A DNA stretch of 64,000 nt from Curtobacterium sp. GC_Cur_3 (GTDB lineage: Bacteria > Actinomycetota > Actinomycetes > Actinomycetales > Microbacteriaceae). The stretch covers positions 103,610 to 167,609 of the forward strand of contig NZ_JALNUI010000004.1 of the NCBI RefSeq assembly GCF_026544205.1, in the 5' to 3' direction. Positions 1 to 9,248 of this stretch are shown here, one piece after another. Numbering within the stretch: the stretch's first letter is position 1; every line of letters begins with the position of its first letter. A program made the translations under genes and the position numbers. The notes under the pieces were generated by a model, which was not told the DNA's origin, searched no databases, and worked only from the letters and a program-made list of their open reading frames with translations.

Positions 1-780
1 CCCGAGGACGCGCACGACCACGGGCTCGCAGCGGCGGACTCCGCCGGGTTCCCGTGGGCCGGCCGCACCTTCGACAGCCACGACGACGCCTTCGCCGACG
101 ACGACGGCCTGGCCGACCCGGCCGTCCTGGCGGCGATCGCCGCCCTGGAGGATGGCGGATCGCAGGCCGCAGTGGTATCGGCACTCGCCTCGGCCCGCCT
201 GCTCATCCCGCTCGTCGCCGAGGCGGGCGAGGTCGGCCAGACCCCCGACGGACGCCTGGTCGACAAGACGCAGGAGCTGTCCATCGTGACGGTCGCCGGA
301 CCGGACGGCCGCACGGTGATGCCGGCGTTCACCTCGGTCGCGGCGATGCAGGCCTGGGACGCGACCGCACGGCCGATCCCGGTCGAGGCCCGTCGCGTCG
401 CGATGGCCGCCGCGAGCGAGGACACCCAGCTCGTCGTGCTCGACCCGACGTCGACGAGCGAGTTCGTGCTCCGTCGCCCAGCGGTGTGGGCCATCGGGCA
501 GGACCTGCCGTGGGCACCGTGCTTCGAGGACCCTGCCGTGGGGCAGGCCTTCGCGGAGTCGGTCGCGGGGGAGTCGGCCGTGGCACGGGTCGAGCTCGCG
601 CCGGGGGACCCCCTCGGGCGGTTCGCCGGGCCGGAGCTGACCGTCGGGCTCGCGCTGCACCCGGGGCTCGACCGCGAGCAGGTCGGGGAACTCGTGGGCC
701 GGCTCCAGCAGCGGTGGACCGCGGACGCCGTCATCGCGGAGCGGGTGGACAGCATGCGGGTGGCGTTGCGGCCAGCCTGA
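1..780 (+). CDS. SseB-family protein, 5'-truncated by window edge
   Basis: The frame is open from base 1 to a TGA at 778-780, so the true start lies upstream of the window; 259 residues are visible. The first 55 or so are Asp/Ala-rich linker. The rest looks like an SseB N-terminal domain: a conserved LIPLVAEAGE-type strand, a 'mPaFTS' segment, then a compact alpha/beta region. SseB-family proteins are cytosolic and poorly defined functionally. The gene ends 72 bp before parA, which has its own promoter, so it is probably a separate transcript. The family call rests on overall pattern, not on catalytic residues. A shorter start at GTG 172 is possible but would discard the conserved linker frame. 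Confidence 0.6.
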   Translation, partial: PEDAHDHGLAAADSAGFPWAGRTFDSHDDAFADDDGLADPAVLAAIAALEDGGSQAAVVSALASARLLIPLVAEAGEVGQTPDGRLVDKTQELSIVTVAGPDGRTVMPAFTSVAAMQAWDATARPIPVEARRVAMAAASEDTQLVVLDPTSTSEFVLRRPAVWAIGQDLPWAPCFEDPAVGQAFAESVAGESAVARVELAPGDPLGRFAGPELTVGLALHPGLDREQVGELVGRLQQRWTADAVIAERVDSMRVALRPA

Positions 781-840
781 GCCGAAGGCACGCGTGCTGC
801 GGCACGGCGGTGCGGGCCCGGTCTCGGCGTGGTGCGCCGG

Positions 841-846
841 TACGAT
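841..846 (+). promoter_or_regulatory. -10 hexamer for leaderless parA
   Basis: TACGAT is followed by exactly six bases and then GTG at 853. The same geometry precedes many genes here, so I read it as a leaderless promoter that also fixes the parA start at 853 rather than GTG 829 or 832. Confidence 0.6.
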
Positions 847-852
847 GACCAG

Positions 853-1731
853 GTGAGCACCAACCCGACGACCCAGTCCGGCACCGGCGAGACCACCTAC
901 GGTCCGACCGGCCGGCCCGTTCGGGCGTTCCCCATCCCCGAGGAGCTCGACGGCCACGGCCCGGCCCGCATCATCGCGCTGTGCAACCAGAAGGGTGGGG
1001 TGGGCAAGACCACCACGACCATCAACCTCGGCGCCGCGCTCGCGGAGTACGGTCGCAAGGTCCTCGCCGTCGACTTCGACCCGCAGGGCGCCCTGTCCGC
1101 GGGCCTCGGCGTGCGCACCCACGACATCCCGACGGTCTACGACCTGCTCATGGGCTCCATCAAGGACCCCAACCAGGTCATCCAGCCGACGAACACCCCG
1201 TACCTCGACGTCATCCCGGCGAACATCGACCTGTCGGCCGCCGAGGTCCACCTGGTGAACGAGGTCGCCCGCGAGCAGATCCTGGCCAGCGTCCTGCGCA
1301 AGGTCGCCGGCGACTACGACGTGATCCTCGTGGACTGCCAGCCGTCACTGGGCCTCCTCACCGTGAACGCGCTCACCGCGGCGCACGGTGTGCTCATCCC
1401 GCTCGAGTGCGAGTTCTTCGCGCTGCGCGGCGTGGCCCTGCTCATCGAGACGATCGACAAGGTGCGGGACCGCCTGAACCCCGCCCTGCAGCTCGACGGC
1501 ATCCTCGCGACGATGTACGACTCGCGGACGCTGCACTCGCGCGAGGTCATGGAGCGCGTCGTCGACACCTTCGACGACCGCGTGCTCGACACCGTCATCT
1601 CCCGCACCGTGAAGTTCCCCGACGCCACCGTGTCCGCGCGTCCCATCACGCAGACCGCGCCGGACCACGCCGCGGCGCACTCGTACCGGCAGCTCGCACG
1701 GGAGCTCGTCCAGCGTGGCGCCGTCGCCTGA
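853..1731 (+). CDS. parA: ParA-family chromosome partitioning ATPase (Soj-like)
   Basis: 292-residue cytosolic ATPase of the ParA/MinD class. The deviant Walker A KGGVGKTT is at residues 47-54, the DFDPQG switch motif starts at D74, and the Walker B-like DCQPSLG starts at D161. Roughly 40 residues of polar N-terminal extension precede the first strand. Its place directly before scpA and scpB is the usual actinobacterial arrangement, and the scpA start overlaps its last 17 bases, so the genes are probably translated together. No parB is adjacent, so this may be the secondary ParA that travels with scpAB rather than the origin-proximal parAB copy. Start chosen from the TACGAT hexamer six bases upstream. 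Confidence 0.9.
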   Translation: MSTNPTTQSGTGETTYGPTGRPVRAFPIPEELDGHGPARIIALCNQKGGVGKTTTTINLGAALAEYGRKVLAVDFDPQGALSAGLGVRTHDIPTVYDLLMGSIKDPNQVIQPTNTPYLDVIPANIDLSAAEVHLVNEVAREQILASVLRKVAGDYDVILVDCQPSLGLLTVNALTAAHGVLIPLECEFFALRGVALLIETIDKVRDRLNPALQLDGILATMYDSRTLHSREVMERVVDTFDDRVLDTVISRTVKFPDATVSARPITQTAPDHAAAHSYRQLARELVQRGAVA

Positions 1732-2605
1732 TCCCGCTGCCGCTGGCACGCCCGCTCCTGCCGGCACCCCCGCTGGTGCGGACGGCCCTGCTCCCGCTCC
1801 GGCGGGCGCCCCGGGCTTCCGCGTCCGCCTGCGGAACTTCGACGGGCCGTTCGACCTCCTGCTCTCGCTGATCACCAAGCACGAGCTGGACATCACCGAG
1901 GTCGCCCTCGGCGTCGTCACCGGCGAGTTCATCGCGTACGTGCGCCAGGCCGAGTCGGTCGACGAACTCGACGAGGCGAGCGAGTTCCTCGTCGTCGCGG
2001 CGACCCTGCTCGACCTGAAGATCGCCGGGCTCCTGCCGCAGGGCGAACTCGTCGACGCCGAGGACGTCGCACTCCTCGAGGCCAGGGACCTGCTGTTCGC
2101 CCGGCTCCTGCAGTACCGCGCGTTCAAGCAGGCCGCCGGCTGGTTCGGCACGCGGTGGGGGACCGAGTCGCGCCGGCACGCGCGGAGCGTCCGACTCGAG
2201 GAACGGTTCCGCGCCCGCACCCCCGAGCTCGTCTGGACCCTGACCGTGCAGGACTTCGCCGCGCTCGCGACGCTGGCCTTCGCCCCGCGGGAGATCCCGA
2301 CGATCGGGCTGGACCACCTGCACGCCCCGCTCGTGAGCATCCGCGAGCAGGCGGCGGTCGTCGTGTCGATCCTCCGGACCCGTGCCGAGTCGGGCGATCC
2401 CGACGTCGCGTTCCGGGAACTGGTCGCCGGGGTCGACACGGCGGGTATCGTTGTGGCTCGTTTCCTCGCGATCCTCGAGCTGTACCGCACGGCGTCGATC
2501 ACCTTCGAGCAGGACGAACCGCTGGGGGAGCTCACCCTGCGGTGGACCGCGGAGCACTGGACCGACGAGAGCCTCGCCAATCTTGGAGCCGACTATGACG
2601 GATGA
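1715..2605 (+). CDS. scpA: Segregation and condensation protein A
   Basis: 296-residue kleisin subunit of the SMC-ScpAB condensin complex. Residues 1-32 are Ala/Pro-rich and probably disordered. The conserved kleisin N-terminal block NFDGPFDLLLSLI begins about residue 38 and is followed by HELDITEV, both hallmarks of ScpA. The C-terminal part (about 225-296) has the winged-helix pattern ending in FEQDEPLGELTLRW. It starts with GTG inside the 3' end of parA and its own 3' end overlaps scpB by 11 bases, indicating translational coupling. No separate promoter is visible. Confidence 0.93.
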   Translation: MAPSPDPAAAGTPAPAGTPAGADGPAPAPAGAPGFRVRLRNFDGPFDLLLSLITKHELDITEVALGVVTGEFIAYVRQAESVDELDEASEFLVVAATLLDLKIAGLLPQGELVDAEDVALLEARDLLFARLLQYRAFKQAAGWFGTRWGTESRRHARSVRLEERFRARTPELVWTLTVQDFAALATLAFAPREIPTIGLDHLHAPLVSIREQAAVVVSILRTRAESGDPDVAFRELVAGVDTAGIVVARFLAILELYRTASITFEQDEPLGELTLRWTAEHWTDESLANLGADYDG

Positions 2606-3290
2606 CGTCCACGACGTCTCGAGCGCCGAACCCGGCGGGGCGGACGAGCTCGCCGACGCACGGGCGATCGAGCACGCGATGCGCGCACAGGCAGCGGCGA
2701 GGCACGACGTCGCCGCCGACGTCGCCGTCGACCGGCAGCTCGAGGCCATCCTGATGATCGCCGACGAACCCCAGTCCCTCGTCGCGCTCGGCACGGCCGT
2801 CGGCGCTCCCGTCCCCGTCGTCCGCCAGGCCGTCGAACGGCTCGTCGCGGACTTCGACGGCGTCGACGGCACCGTCCGTCGCGGCTTCGAACTCCGCGAG
2901 GTCGGCGGCGGCTGGCGCTTCTACGTCCGCGCGGACCTCGACGACGTCGTCGAGCAGTTCGTCGAGGCCGAACGCCCGTCACGCCTGTCGCAGGCCGCAC
3001 TCGAGACGCTCGCCGTCGTCGCCTACAAGCAGCCCATCACGCGCTCCCAGATCGCGTCGATCCGCGCCGTCAACGTCGACGGCGTCGTCCGCACCCTCGT
3101 GGCCCGCGGTCTCATCGAGGAGTCGTTCACCGACTCCGAGACCGGAGCCATCAACTACGTCACATCCGACCTGCTCCTGCAGCAGCTCGGCATCAACTCG
3201 CTCGAGGAACTGCCGCTCATCTCGCCCCTCCTGGAGGACGGCGTCGACGGCTTCGAGCAGAACGAAGGGATCCCTGATGGCCGCGTATGA
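2595..3290 (+). CDS. scpB: Segregation and condensation protein B
   Basis: 231-residue partner of ScpA in the SMC condensin. It carries the two winged-helix domains typical of the family: an N-terminal one around residues 50-115 (LEAILMIADEP), and a second with the ScpB signature LSQAALETLAVVAYKQPITR followed by an IRAVNVDGV segment. The first 45 residues are an acidic Ala-rich extension. ATG 2595 overlaps the end of scpA and the stop overlaps rluB by 14 bases. A longer reading from 2382 would run deep inside scpA and has no support. Confidence 0.93.
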   Translation: MTDDVHDVSSAEPGGADELADARAIEHAMRAQAAARHDVAADVAVDRQLEAILMIADEPQSLVALGTAVGAPVPVVRQAVERLVADFDGVDGTVRRGFELREVGGGWRFYVRADLDDVVEQFVEAERPSRLSQAALETLAVVAYKQPITRSQIASIRAVNVDGVVRTLVARGLIEESFTDSETGAINYVTSDLLLQQLGINSLEELPLISPLLEDGVDGFEQNEGIPDGRV

Positions 3291-5511
3291 GGACAGACGA
3301 GACGACGGCCGGTCCGGCGGACGCCCAGACCGGTCAGGAGGCTCGGACCGCGCAGGTGGACCGGGTCGCGCTGGTGGTGCTGGTCGCTCCGGCGGTGCCG
3401 GTCGCGACGGCGGTGCCGGCCGCTCCGGGTACGGCTCGGACCGTGGTGGTTCGGGTGGGTCCGACCGTGGTGGTTCCGACCGGGGCGGGTACGGCGGGCG
3501 TTCCGGCGCTCCTGCCGGACGTTCGGGTGGGTACGGCTCGGACCGTGGTGGTTCGGGTGGGTCCGACCGTGGCGGTTCGGACCGTGGCGGGTACGGCGGG
3601 CGTTCCGGCGCTCCTGCCGGTCGTTCCGGTGGGTACGGCTCGGACCGTGGTGGTTCGGACCGCGGCGGGTACGCCGGACGGTCCGGTGGGCCCGGCCAGC
3701 GGGACGACCGCGGAGGACAGCGCGACGACCGCGGGTACGGCCGCCGTGACGACCGTCGTGACGACCGCCCGCAGGGACGCCGCGACGACGACCGCGGGTA
3801 CCGCCCGCGCCAGGACGACCGCGGCGCACCCCGTCGGGACGACCGTGGTGCGCCGCGCAGCGACGACCGCGGGTACGGGCGTCGCGACGACGACCGGAGC
3901 GCTCCCCGTCGTGACGGCGGCTTCGTCCGCCGCGAGGACGACCGCGGTGGCCGTCGGGACGGCGGCTTCGTCCGCCGGGACGACGACCGTGGCGGCCCCC
4001 GCCGTGACGACCGTGGTGCTCCGCGCCGTGACGACCGCGGTGCTCCGAGGCGCGACGACGACCGTGGGTACCGACCCCGTCAGGACGACCGTGGTGCTCC
4101 GCGCCGTGACGACCGTGGCACCGGCGACCGTGGGTTCCCGCGCCGCGACGACGACCGTGGGTACCGCCCTCGTCAGGACGACCGTGGTGCTCGGCGCCGC
4201 GACGACCGAGGCACCGGCGACCGTGGCTTCCCCCGCCGCGACGACCGCGACGCCCCGCGCCGTGACGACCGTGGTGCCGCCGACCGCGGCCCTGCCCGTC
4301 GCGACGACGACCGGGGGTACCGCCCCCGCCAGGACGACCGCGGCGCTCCCCGCCGCGACGACCGTGGCGCCCCGACCGGCGACCGTCGCTCGGCCCCGAC
4401 CGGCGACCGTCGCTCGGCCCCGACCGGCGACCGTCGGACCGAGCGCCCCCGGTGGAGCTCGTCCGACAAGGACCAGCGCGACCGCCGCGAGGACCGCGAC
4501 CGCCGCGACGACCGTCGCAGCGCCCCTCGAGAGGGCAGCGACGCCAGCCGCGTCTGGCACAACGGCCGTCGGTACGTCGGCGGCACGGCCACGGTCCGCA
4601 ACAAGGCGACGACCCCGCGGCCCGCTGGGCAGCGTGACGACCACGGCGCACCGCTCGAGGGCACCCCGGAACGGCCGATCATCCCCGAGTGGGACGCGGA
4701 CGGTGCCGCTTCAGCCCCCGAGCAGCTGCAGCCCGAGGGCGAGCGCCTGCAGAAGGTCATCGCCGCCGCCGGTGTCGCGTCCCGTCGTGTCGCCGAGAAC
4801 CTGATCGCCGAGGGCCGGGTCTCGGTCAACGGCGAGGTCGTCGAGGCACTCGGTCGTCGTGTCGACGCCGAGAAGGACGAGATCACCGTCGACGGCGTCC
4901 CCGTGCAGGTCGACACCTCGCGCCGGTACGTCCTGCTGAACAAGCCGACGGGCGTCGTGTCGAGCATGCTCGACGAGCGCGGCCGTCCGGACCTGTCCCA
5001 GTACGTCGACAAGTACGAGGAACGGCTGTTCAACGTCGGACGGCTCGACGCCGAGACCGCGGGCCTGCTCCTGCTGACGAACGACGGCGCGCTCGCCCAC
5101 GTGCTCGCGCACCCGTCGTTCGGCGTCGCGAAGACCTACGTCGCGAAGGTCGCGGGCAACGTGAACCCGGCGACCGTGCAGCAGCTGCTCGACGGTGTGG
5201 ACCTCGAGGACGGCCGGATCGCCGCCGACAAGGTCCGTCTGCTCGAGTCGTCGCGGGGGGAGTCCCTCCTCGAGCTGACCCTGCACTCCGGCCGCAACCG
5301 GATCGTCCGGCGCATGTTCGACGCCGTGGACCACCCGGTGCTCGAGCTCGTCCGCCGATCGTTCGGTCCGCTCCACCTCGGCACCCTGCCGAGCGGTCGG
5401 ACCCGCGAGCTGAGCGGCGTCGAGCTCGGCGGCCTGCTCGGCATCGCCCGCAGCGCCGGTGCGGACGCGCGCTCCGGCCCGGACTCCTCGGAAGAGGACA
5501 CGACCGACTGA
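3277..5511 (+). CDS. rluB: RluB-type 23S rRNA pseudouridine synthase with very long low-complexity N-terminus
   Basis: 744 residues. The enzyme proper begins about residue 489 (ERLQKVIAAAG) with an S4 RNA-binding domain and continues into an RsuA/RluB pseudouridine synthase domain; the catalytic aspartate is D591 in GRLDAETAGLLLL, and the SGRNRIVRRM block is present. RluB enzymes modify a uridine in the large-subunit rRNA. Residues 10-460 are unusual: repeats of Gly-Ser-Asp-Arg and RRDDRGAP units, basic/acidic and surely disordered. Other actinobacterial RluB proteins also carry charged extensions, but this one is far longer than the roughly 250-residue enzyme. ATG 3277 overlaps scpB. The continuous frame with no stop argues the extension is real. 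Confidence 0.88.
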   Translation: MAAYEDRRDDGRSGGRPDRSGGSDRAGGPGRAGGAGRSGGAGRDGGAGRSGYGSDRGGSGGSDRGGSDRGGYGGRSGAPAGRSGGYGSDRGGSGGSDRGGSDRGGYGGRSGAPAGRSGGYGSDRGGSDRGGYAGRSGGPGQRDDRGGQRDDRGYGRRDDRRDDRPQGRRDDDRGYRPRQDDRGAPRRDDRGAPRSDDRGYGRRDDDRSAPRRDGGFVRREDDRGGRRDGGFVRRDDDRGGPRRDDRGAPRRDDRGAPRRDDDRGYRPRQDDRGAPRRDDRGTGDRGFPRRDDDRGYRPRQDDRGARRRDDRGTGDRGFPRRDDRDAPRRDDRGAADRGPARRDDDRGYRPRQDDRGAPRRDDRGAPTGDRRSAPTGDRRSAPTGDRRTERPRWSSSDKDQRDRREDRDRRDDRRSAPREGSDASRVWHNGRRYVGGTATVRNKATTPRPAGQRDDHGAPLEGTPERPIIPEWDADGAASAPEQLQPEGERLQKVIAAAGVASRRVAENLIAEGRVSVNGEVVEALGRRVDAEKDEITVDGVPVQVDTSRRYVLLNKPTGVVSSMLDERGRPDLSQYVDKYEERLFNVGRLDAETAGLLLLTNDGALAHVLAHPSFGVAKTYVAKVAGNVNPATVQQLLDGVDLEDGRIAADKVRLLESSRGESLLELTLHSGRNRIVRRMFDAVDHPVLELVRRSFGPLHLGTLPSGRTRELSGVELGGLLGIARSAGADARSGPDSSEEDTTD
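3415..4440 (+). repeat. Degenerate tandem repeats encoding the RluB disordered arm
   Basis: Two repeat classes occur in frame. The first (about 3420-3700) is a near-duplicate block around GGTTCGGGTGGGTCCGACCG encoding Gly-Ser-Asp-Arg units. The second (about 3715-4440) is built on GACGACCGTGG-like units encoding RRDDRG repeats, ending in three perfect copies of a 24-base unit encoding APTGDRRS (about 4370-4440). Confidence 0.75.
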
Positions 5512-5539
5512 CCGACGGTCGTCATCACCACCATCACCA

Positions 5540-5570
5540 CCGAGGCCGGGCGCTGTGCGTCCGGCCTCGG
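5540..5570 (+). terminator. Intrinsic terminator-like hairpin after rluB
   Basis: Perfect 10-bp stem CCGAGGCCGG / CCGGCCTCGG with an 11-base loop, 29 bases after the rluB stop. No U-tract, as is common in high-GC actinobacteria. Confidence 0.65.
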
Positions 5571-5574
5571 TCGG

Positions 5575-5580
5575 TAGGCT
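5575..5580 (+). promoter_or_regulatory. -10 hexamer for leaderless tyrA
   Basis: TAGGCT, six bases, then GTG 5587; lies immediately after the rluB terminator hairpin. Confidence 0.6.
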
Positions 5581-5586
5581 TGCCGC

Positions 5587-6711
5587 GTGACCACGCCCAC
5601 CCCGCACGACCCGACCGCCGAGGTCGACCGCCGGCTGCGGGGACCCGTCCGGATCGTCGGCACCGGCCTGCTCGGCGCGTCCATCGGCCTCGGCCTCCGG
5701 CAGCAGGGCGTCGACGTCATCCTCGACGACGTCTCCCCGGCCGCACTGGCGCTCGCCGTGGACTACGGCGCGGGTCGCCGCCCGTCGGAGCACGACGCCC
5801 CGGAGCTCGTCGTCGTCGCGGTCCCGCCGGACGTCACGGCGCAGGTCGTCGCCCGCGAACTGACCGCACACCCCGACGCCGTCGTCACCGACGTCGCCAG
5901 CGTCAAGTCGGTCCCGCTCGAGCGGCTCAGGGCCGTCGGCGCCGACGTCTCGCGCTACATCGGCTCGCACCCGATGGCCGGCCGCGAGCGCAGCGGTCCC
6001 ACGGCCGCCCGCGCCGACCTGTTCATCGGCCGCCCCTGGGTCATCGCCGGGCACGATGACATCACCTACCGTCGTGCCGCCGTGGTCGAGGCCCTCGCGC
6101 TCGACCTCGGCGCGACCGTGGTCCCGATGGAGCCCGGCCCGCACGACCAGGCCGTCGCGATCATGTCCCACGTGCCGCAGCTCGTGTCCACGCTCATGGC
6201 CTCCCGACTGCGGGACGCCCCCGAAGCCGCACTGGGCCTGGCCGGCGGTGGCATCCGCGACGTCACCCGCGTCGCGTCGAGCGACCCCGGCCTCTGGGTC
6301 CAGATCATCGGGGCAAACGCCGCGCACATCCGGCCCGTGCTGGTCGACCTGCAGGGCGAGCTCAGCCGGCTGATCGACGCCCTCGACGACCCGGAGGCCC
6401 CCGGGGCACCGCGGACGATCGCCGAGACCATGGCGTCGGGCAACCGCGGCGTCGAACGCCTGCCGGGCAAGCACGGCACCACCAGACGGTTCGCCCAGGT
6501 CGTCGTCCTCGTCGACGACCGACCCGGGCAGATCGCCGACCTCCTGACCGCCATCGGCGAGATCGGCATCAACCTCGAGGACCTGCGCCTCGAGCACTCA
6601 CCGGGCGCACCGATCGGCATCGTCGAGGTGTCGGTCGTCCCCGAGCAGGAACAGCGGCTCATCGAGGAACTCGAGGGCCGCGGATGGAGGATCGCAGCAG
6701 CATGGGCCTGA
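5587..6711 (+). CDS. tyrA: Prephenate dehydrogenase with C-terminal ACT domain
   Basis: 374-residue enzyme of tyrosine synthesis that oxidatively decarboxylates prephenate to 4-hydroxyphenylpyruvate using NAD. Residues 25-34 ([10 protein letters not shown]) form the dinucleotide-binding turn. H128 in SHPMAGRE matches the catalytic histidine region of TyrA. The helical dimerisation half follows, and residues 300-370 form an ACT domain ([20 protein letters not shown]), which in this family binds tyrosine for feedback control. The first 18 residues are a polar extension. The gene overlaps cmk by 10 bases, so both are read from the leaderless promoter at 5575. Arogenate specificity cannot be excluded from sequence. 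Confidence 0.92.
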   Translation: MTTPTPHDPTAEVDRRLRGPVRIVGTGLLGASIGLGLRQQGVDVILDDVSPAALALAVDYGAGRRPSEHDAPELVVVAVPPDVTAQVVARELTAHPDAVVTDVASVKSVPLERLRAVGADVSRYIGSHPMAGRERSGPTAARADLFIGRPWVIAGHDDITYRRAAVVEALALDLGATVVPMEPGPHDQAVAIMSHVPQLVSTLMASRLRDAPEAALGLAGGGIRDVTRVASSDPGLWVQIIGANAAHIRPVLVDLQGELSRLIDALDDPEAPGAPRTIAETMASGNRGVERLPGKHGTTRRFAQVVVLVDDRPGQIADLLTAIGEIGINLEDLRLEHSPGAPIGIVEVSVVPEQEQRLIEELEGRGWRIAAAWA

Positions 6712-7565
6712 ACGACGACGGACGCACCAACGACTCCGGGATCACCGGCGGGCCGAGCGGCCCCGACACCGGTCTCCCCACCCCCGGCGACCAGCCGGGG
6801 CCGGTGACCGGACCCTCCGGTGGCACCGACGGACTGGGCGGCGGCGAGCCGGGCCTGACCCGCGACCCGATGCCCGCCGGGCTGGCGGACGGCGCCTACG
6901 TGGCGAAGTTCGTCATCGCGGTGGACGGTCCCGCCGGCAGCGGCAAGTCGAGCGTCTCCCGCGCCGCGGCCCGTCTGCTCGGCTTCGGGTACCAGGACAC
7001 CGGCGCCGCCTACCGTGCGCTGGCGTGGCACGCGCTCCAGCAGCAGGTCGACCTCGACGACCCCGCGGCCGTCCTGGCGAGCTGGGACACCTTCGACTAC
7101 ACGATCGGCACCGACCCCGACGCCTACTTCGTCCGCGTCGGCGACACCGACGTGACCGATGCCATCCGCACCCCGGACGTGACCGCCGCGGTGGCGCACA
7201 TCGCCAAGCTCCCCGAGGTCCGCGCACGCCTGGTGCAGCTCTTCCGGACCGTCATGCGCAGGACCGACGCCCAGGGCATCATCACCGAGGGCCGCGACAT
7301 CACGACCGTGGTCGCACCCGACGCCGAGGTCCGCATCCTGCTGACCGCCGACGAACAGGTTAGGATGGCACGGCGCTCGGCAGAGGTCTCGACCCAGTCG
7401 GCCGCCGACACCTCGGCAGCACTCGCCCGGCGAGACGCCGCCGACGCGAAGGTCGTCGACTTCATGAACGCCGCGGACGGCGTCACGACGCTCGACTCCA
7501 CCGACCTCGACTTCGACCAGACCGTCCAGGCGGTCGTCGACCTGGCCCGTACGGCCGGACACTGA
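6702..7565 (+). CDS. cmk: (d)CMP kinase
   Basis: 287-residue cytidylate kinase, phosphorylating CMP/dCMP with ATP. The P-loop GPAGSGKSS spans residues 76-84, followed by QDTGAAYRA, the CMP-binding motif of bacterial Cmk. [14 protein letters not shown] and RMARR lid residues are also present. An unusual 70-residue Gly/Pro/Asp-rich head precedes the enzyme; typical Cmk starts near residue 70 here. ATG 6702 was chosen over ATG 6684 because it gives the short overlap with tyrA, but both are in frame. It is followed 41 bases later by der, the usual actinobacterial partner. Confidence 0.92.
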   Translation: MGLNDDGRTNDSGITGGPSGPDTGLPTPGDQPGPVTGPSGGTDGLGGGEPGLTRDPMPAGLADGAYVAKFVIAVDGPAGSGKSSVSRAAARLLGFGYQDTGAAYRALAWHALQQQVDLDDPAAVLASWDTFDYTIGTDPDAYFVRVGDTDVTDAIRTPDVTAAVAHIAKLPEVRARLVQLFRTVMRRTDAQGIITEGRDITTVVAPDAEVRILLTADEQVRMARRSAEVSTQSAADTSAALARRDAADAKVVDFMNAADGVTTLDSTDLDFDQTVQAVVDLARTAGH

Positions 7566-7606
7566 CACACACACGCGACCACAGGGTCGCCGGCAAGGAA
7601 CCCACC

Positions 7607-9133
7607 ATGGCGCAACCGGACAACGGCCCAGAGCACGACGACTTCCCGGAGTACGACGAGTCACTGGGCGACCGACTCGCGAGCCTCGACGAGTCCGAGG
7701 CCGAGCAGCGGGCGACCGCGCTCCGGGCCGGGCTCGAGGACTACGACCTCGACGAGGAAGACGTCGCGCTCCTCGAGACCGCGCAGCTCGGCCCCGACGG
7801 CATCGCGTACCTGCCCGCACTGCCCGTGCTGGCGATCGTCGGTCGCCCGAACGTCGGCAAGTCGGCGCTCGTGAACCGCATCCTCGGCCGCCGAGAGGCC
7901 GTCGTGCAGGACGTCCCCGGCGTCACGCGTGACCGCGTCAGCTACAAGGCCGAGTGGAACGACCGCCGCTTCACCCTCGTCGACACCGGCGGGTGGGAGC
8001 CGGACGCCAAGGGCATCAACGCCTCGGTGGCGCTCCAGGCCGAGGTGGCGATCGACCTCGCCGACGCGGTCCTCTTCGTGGTCGACGTGACGGTCGGCAT
8101 CACCGCGACCGACGAGCACGTCGTCAAGATGCTCCGCGGCACGGACAAGCCCGTCATCGTCGTGGCGAACAAGTCCGACGACGAGCGCCGTGACCTCGAC
8201 GCCTTCGAGCTGTGGAACCTCGGGCTCGGCGAGCCGCACCCCGTGTCGGCGCTGCACGGCCGTGGCGTCGCGGACCTGCTCGACCTCATCATCACGACGC
8301 TGCCGGAGATCTCCGCCGTCGCCAAGCAGGAGCTCGGCGGTCCTCGTCGTGTCGCGATCCTCGGTCGGCCCAACGTCGGCAAGAGCTCGCTGCTCAACAA
8401 GGCGGCCGGCGAAGAGCGCGTCGTCGTGAACGAGCTCGCCGGCACCACCCGTGACCCGGTGGACGAGCAGGTCGAGCTCGGCGGCCGTGTCTGGCGCTTC
8501 GTCGACACCGCCGGCATCCGCAAGCGCGTGCACCTGCAGCAGGGCGCCGACTTCTACGCCTCGCTCCGCACCACGGCCGCACTCGAGAAGGCCGAGGTCG
8601 CCGTCGTCGTCCTCGACGTCACCGAGCCGGTCTCCGTGCAGGACCTCCGCATCATCGACCTGGTCCTCGAGTCCGGTCGTGCCCTCGTCCTGGCCTACAA
8701 CAAGTGGGACCTCCTCGACGACGAGCGCCGCCGCTACCTCGAGCGCGAGATCGAACAGGACCTCGCGCACGTCGCCTGGGCCCCGCGCGTGAACATCTCG
8801 GCGCGCACCGGTCGGCACCTCGAACGCCTCGTCCCCGCCCTCGAGACCGCACTCGAGTCGTGGGACACCCGCATCCCGACCGGCAAGGTCAACGCCTTCA
8901 TCGCCGAGCTCGTGCAGGAGCACCCGCACCCCGTGCGCGGTGGACGCCAGCCCCGGATCCTGTTCGGCACGCAGGCCGCCAGCCAGCCGCCGACGTTCGT
9001 GCTCTTCACGACCCAGTTCCTCGACCCGCAGTACCGCCGCTTCATCACGCGGCGGCTGCGCGAGGTCTGGGGCTTCGCCGGCACGCCGATCACCGTGAAC
9101 ATGCGTGTCCGCGAGCGCCGGAAGCGTACCTGA
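7607..9133 (+). CDS. der: Ribosome biogenesis GTPase Der (EngA)
   Basis: 508-residue double GTPase needed for 50S subunit maturation. The first G domain has GRPNVGKS at residues 79-86 with DTGGWE and NKSD; the second has GRPNVGKS at 253-260 with DTAGI and NKWD. A KH-like C-terminal domain ends in the basic RERRKRT tail. The N-terminal 75 residues are acidic and precede the first G1, longer than in E. coli Der but usual in actinobacteria. A clear AAGGAA ribosome site lies upstream of ATG 7607. A 13-bp terminator stem follows the stop. Confidence 0.96.
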   Translation: MAQPDNGPEHDDFPEYDESLGDRLASLDESEAEQRATALRAGLEDYDLDEEDVALLETAQLGPDGIAYLPALPVLAIVGRPNVGKSALVNRILGRREAVVQDVPGVTRDRVSYKAEWNDRRFTLVDTGGWEPDAKGINASVALQAEVAIDLADAVLFVVDVTVGITATDEHVVKMLRGTDKPVIVVANKSDDERRDLDAFELWNLGLGEPHPVSALHGRGVADLLDLIITTLPEISAVAKQELGGPRRVAILGRPNVGKSSLLNKAAGEERVVVNELAGTTRDPVDEQVELGGRVWRFVDTAGIRKRVHLQQGADFYASLRTTAALEKAEVAVVVLDVTEPVSVQDLRIIDLVLESGRALVLAYNKWDLLDDERRRYLEREIEQDLAHVAWAPRVNISARTGRHLERLVPALETALESWDTRIPTGKVNAFIAELVQEHPHPVRGGRQPRILFGTQAASQPPTFVLFTTQFLDPQYRRFITRRLREVWGFAGTPITVNMRVRERRKRT

Positions 9134-9151
9134 TCCGATCCAGCACGACAT

Positions 9152-9185
9152 GACGGCCGCCGGGGCGATGCTCCCGGCGGCCGTC
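9152..9185 (+). terminator. Strong hairpin terminator after der
   Basis: Perfect 13-bp stem GACGGCCGCCGGG / CCCGGCGGCCGTC with an 8-base loop, 18 bases after the der stop. Confidence 0.75.
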
Positions 9186-9236
9186 GTCGTCCCCGGGATC
9201 CTCGACGGGCCCCTCGCCGTCGCCCGCGGTCCGGCG

Positions 9237-9242
9237 TACGAT
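9237..9242 (+). promoter_or_regulatory. -10 hexamer for leaderless gene at 9249
   Basis: TACGAT followed by six bases and ATG 9249. Confidence 0.6.
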
Positions 9243-9248
9243 CCGTGC

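Noticed and set aside
3415..4440. CRISPR-like array in the rluB region
   Set aside because: Units vary in length, have no unique spacers and stay in one reading frame; they encode a low-complexity protein arm.
5523..5541. CATCACCACCATCACCAC run resembling a His-tag coding tract
   Set aside because: It lies after the rluB stop in the terminator spacer and is not in a translated frame; a chance triplet repeat.
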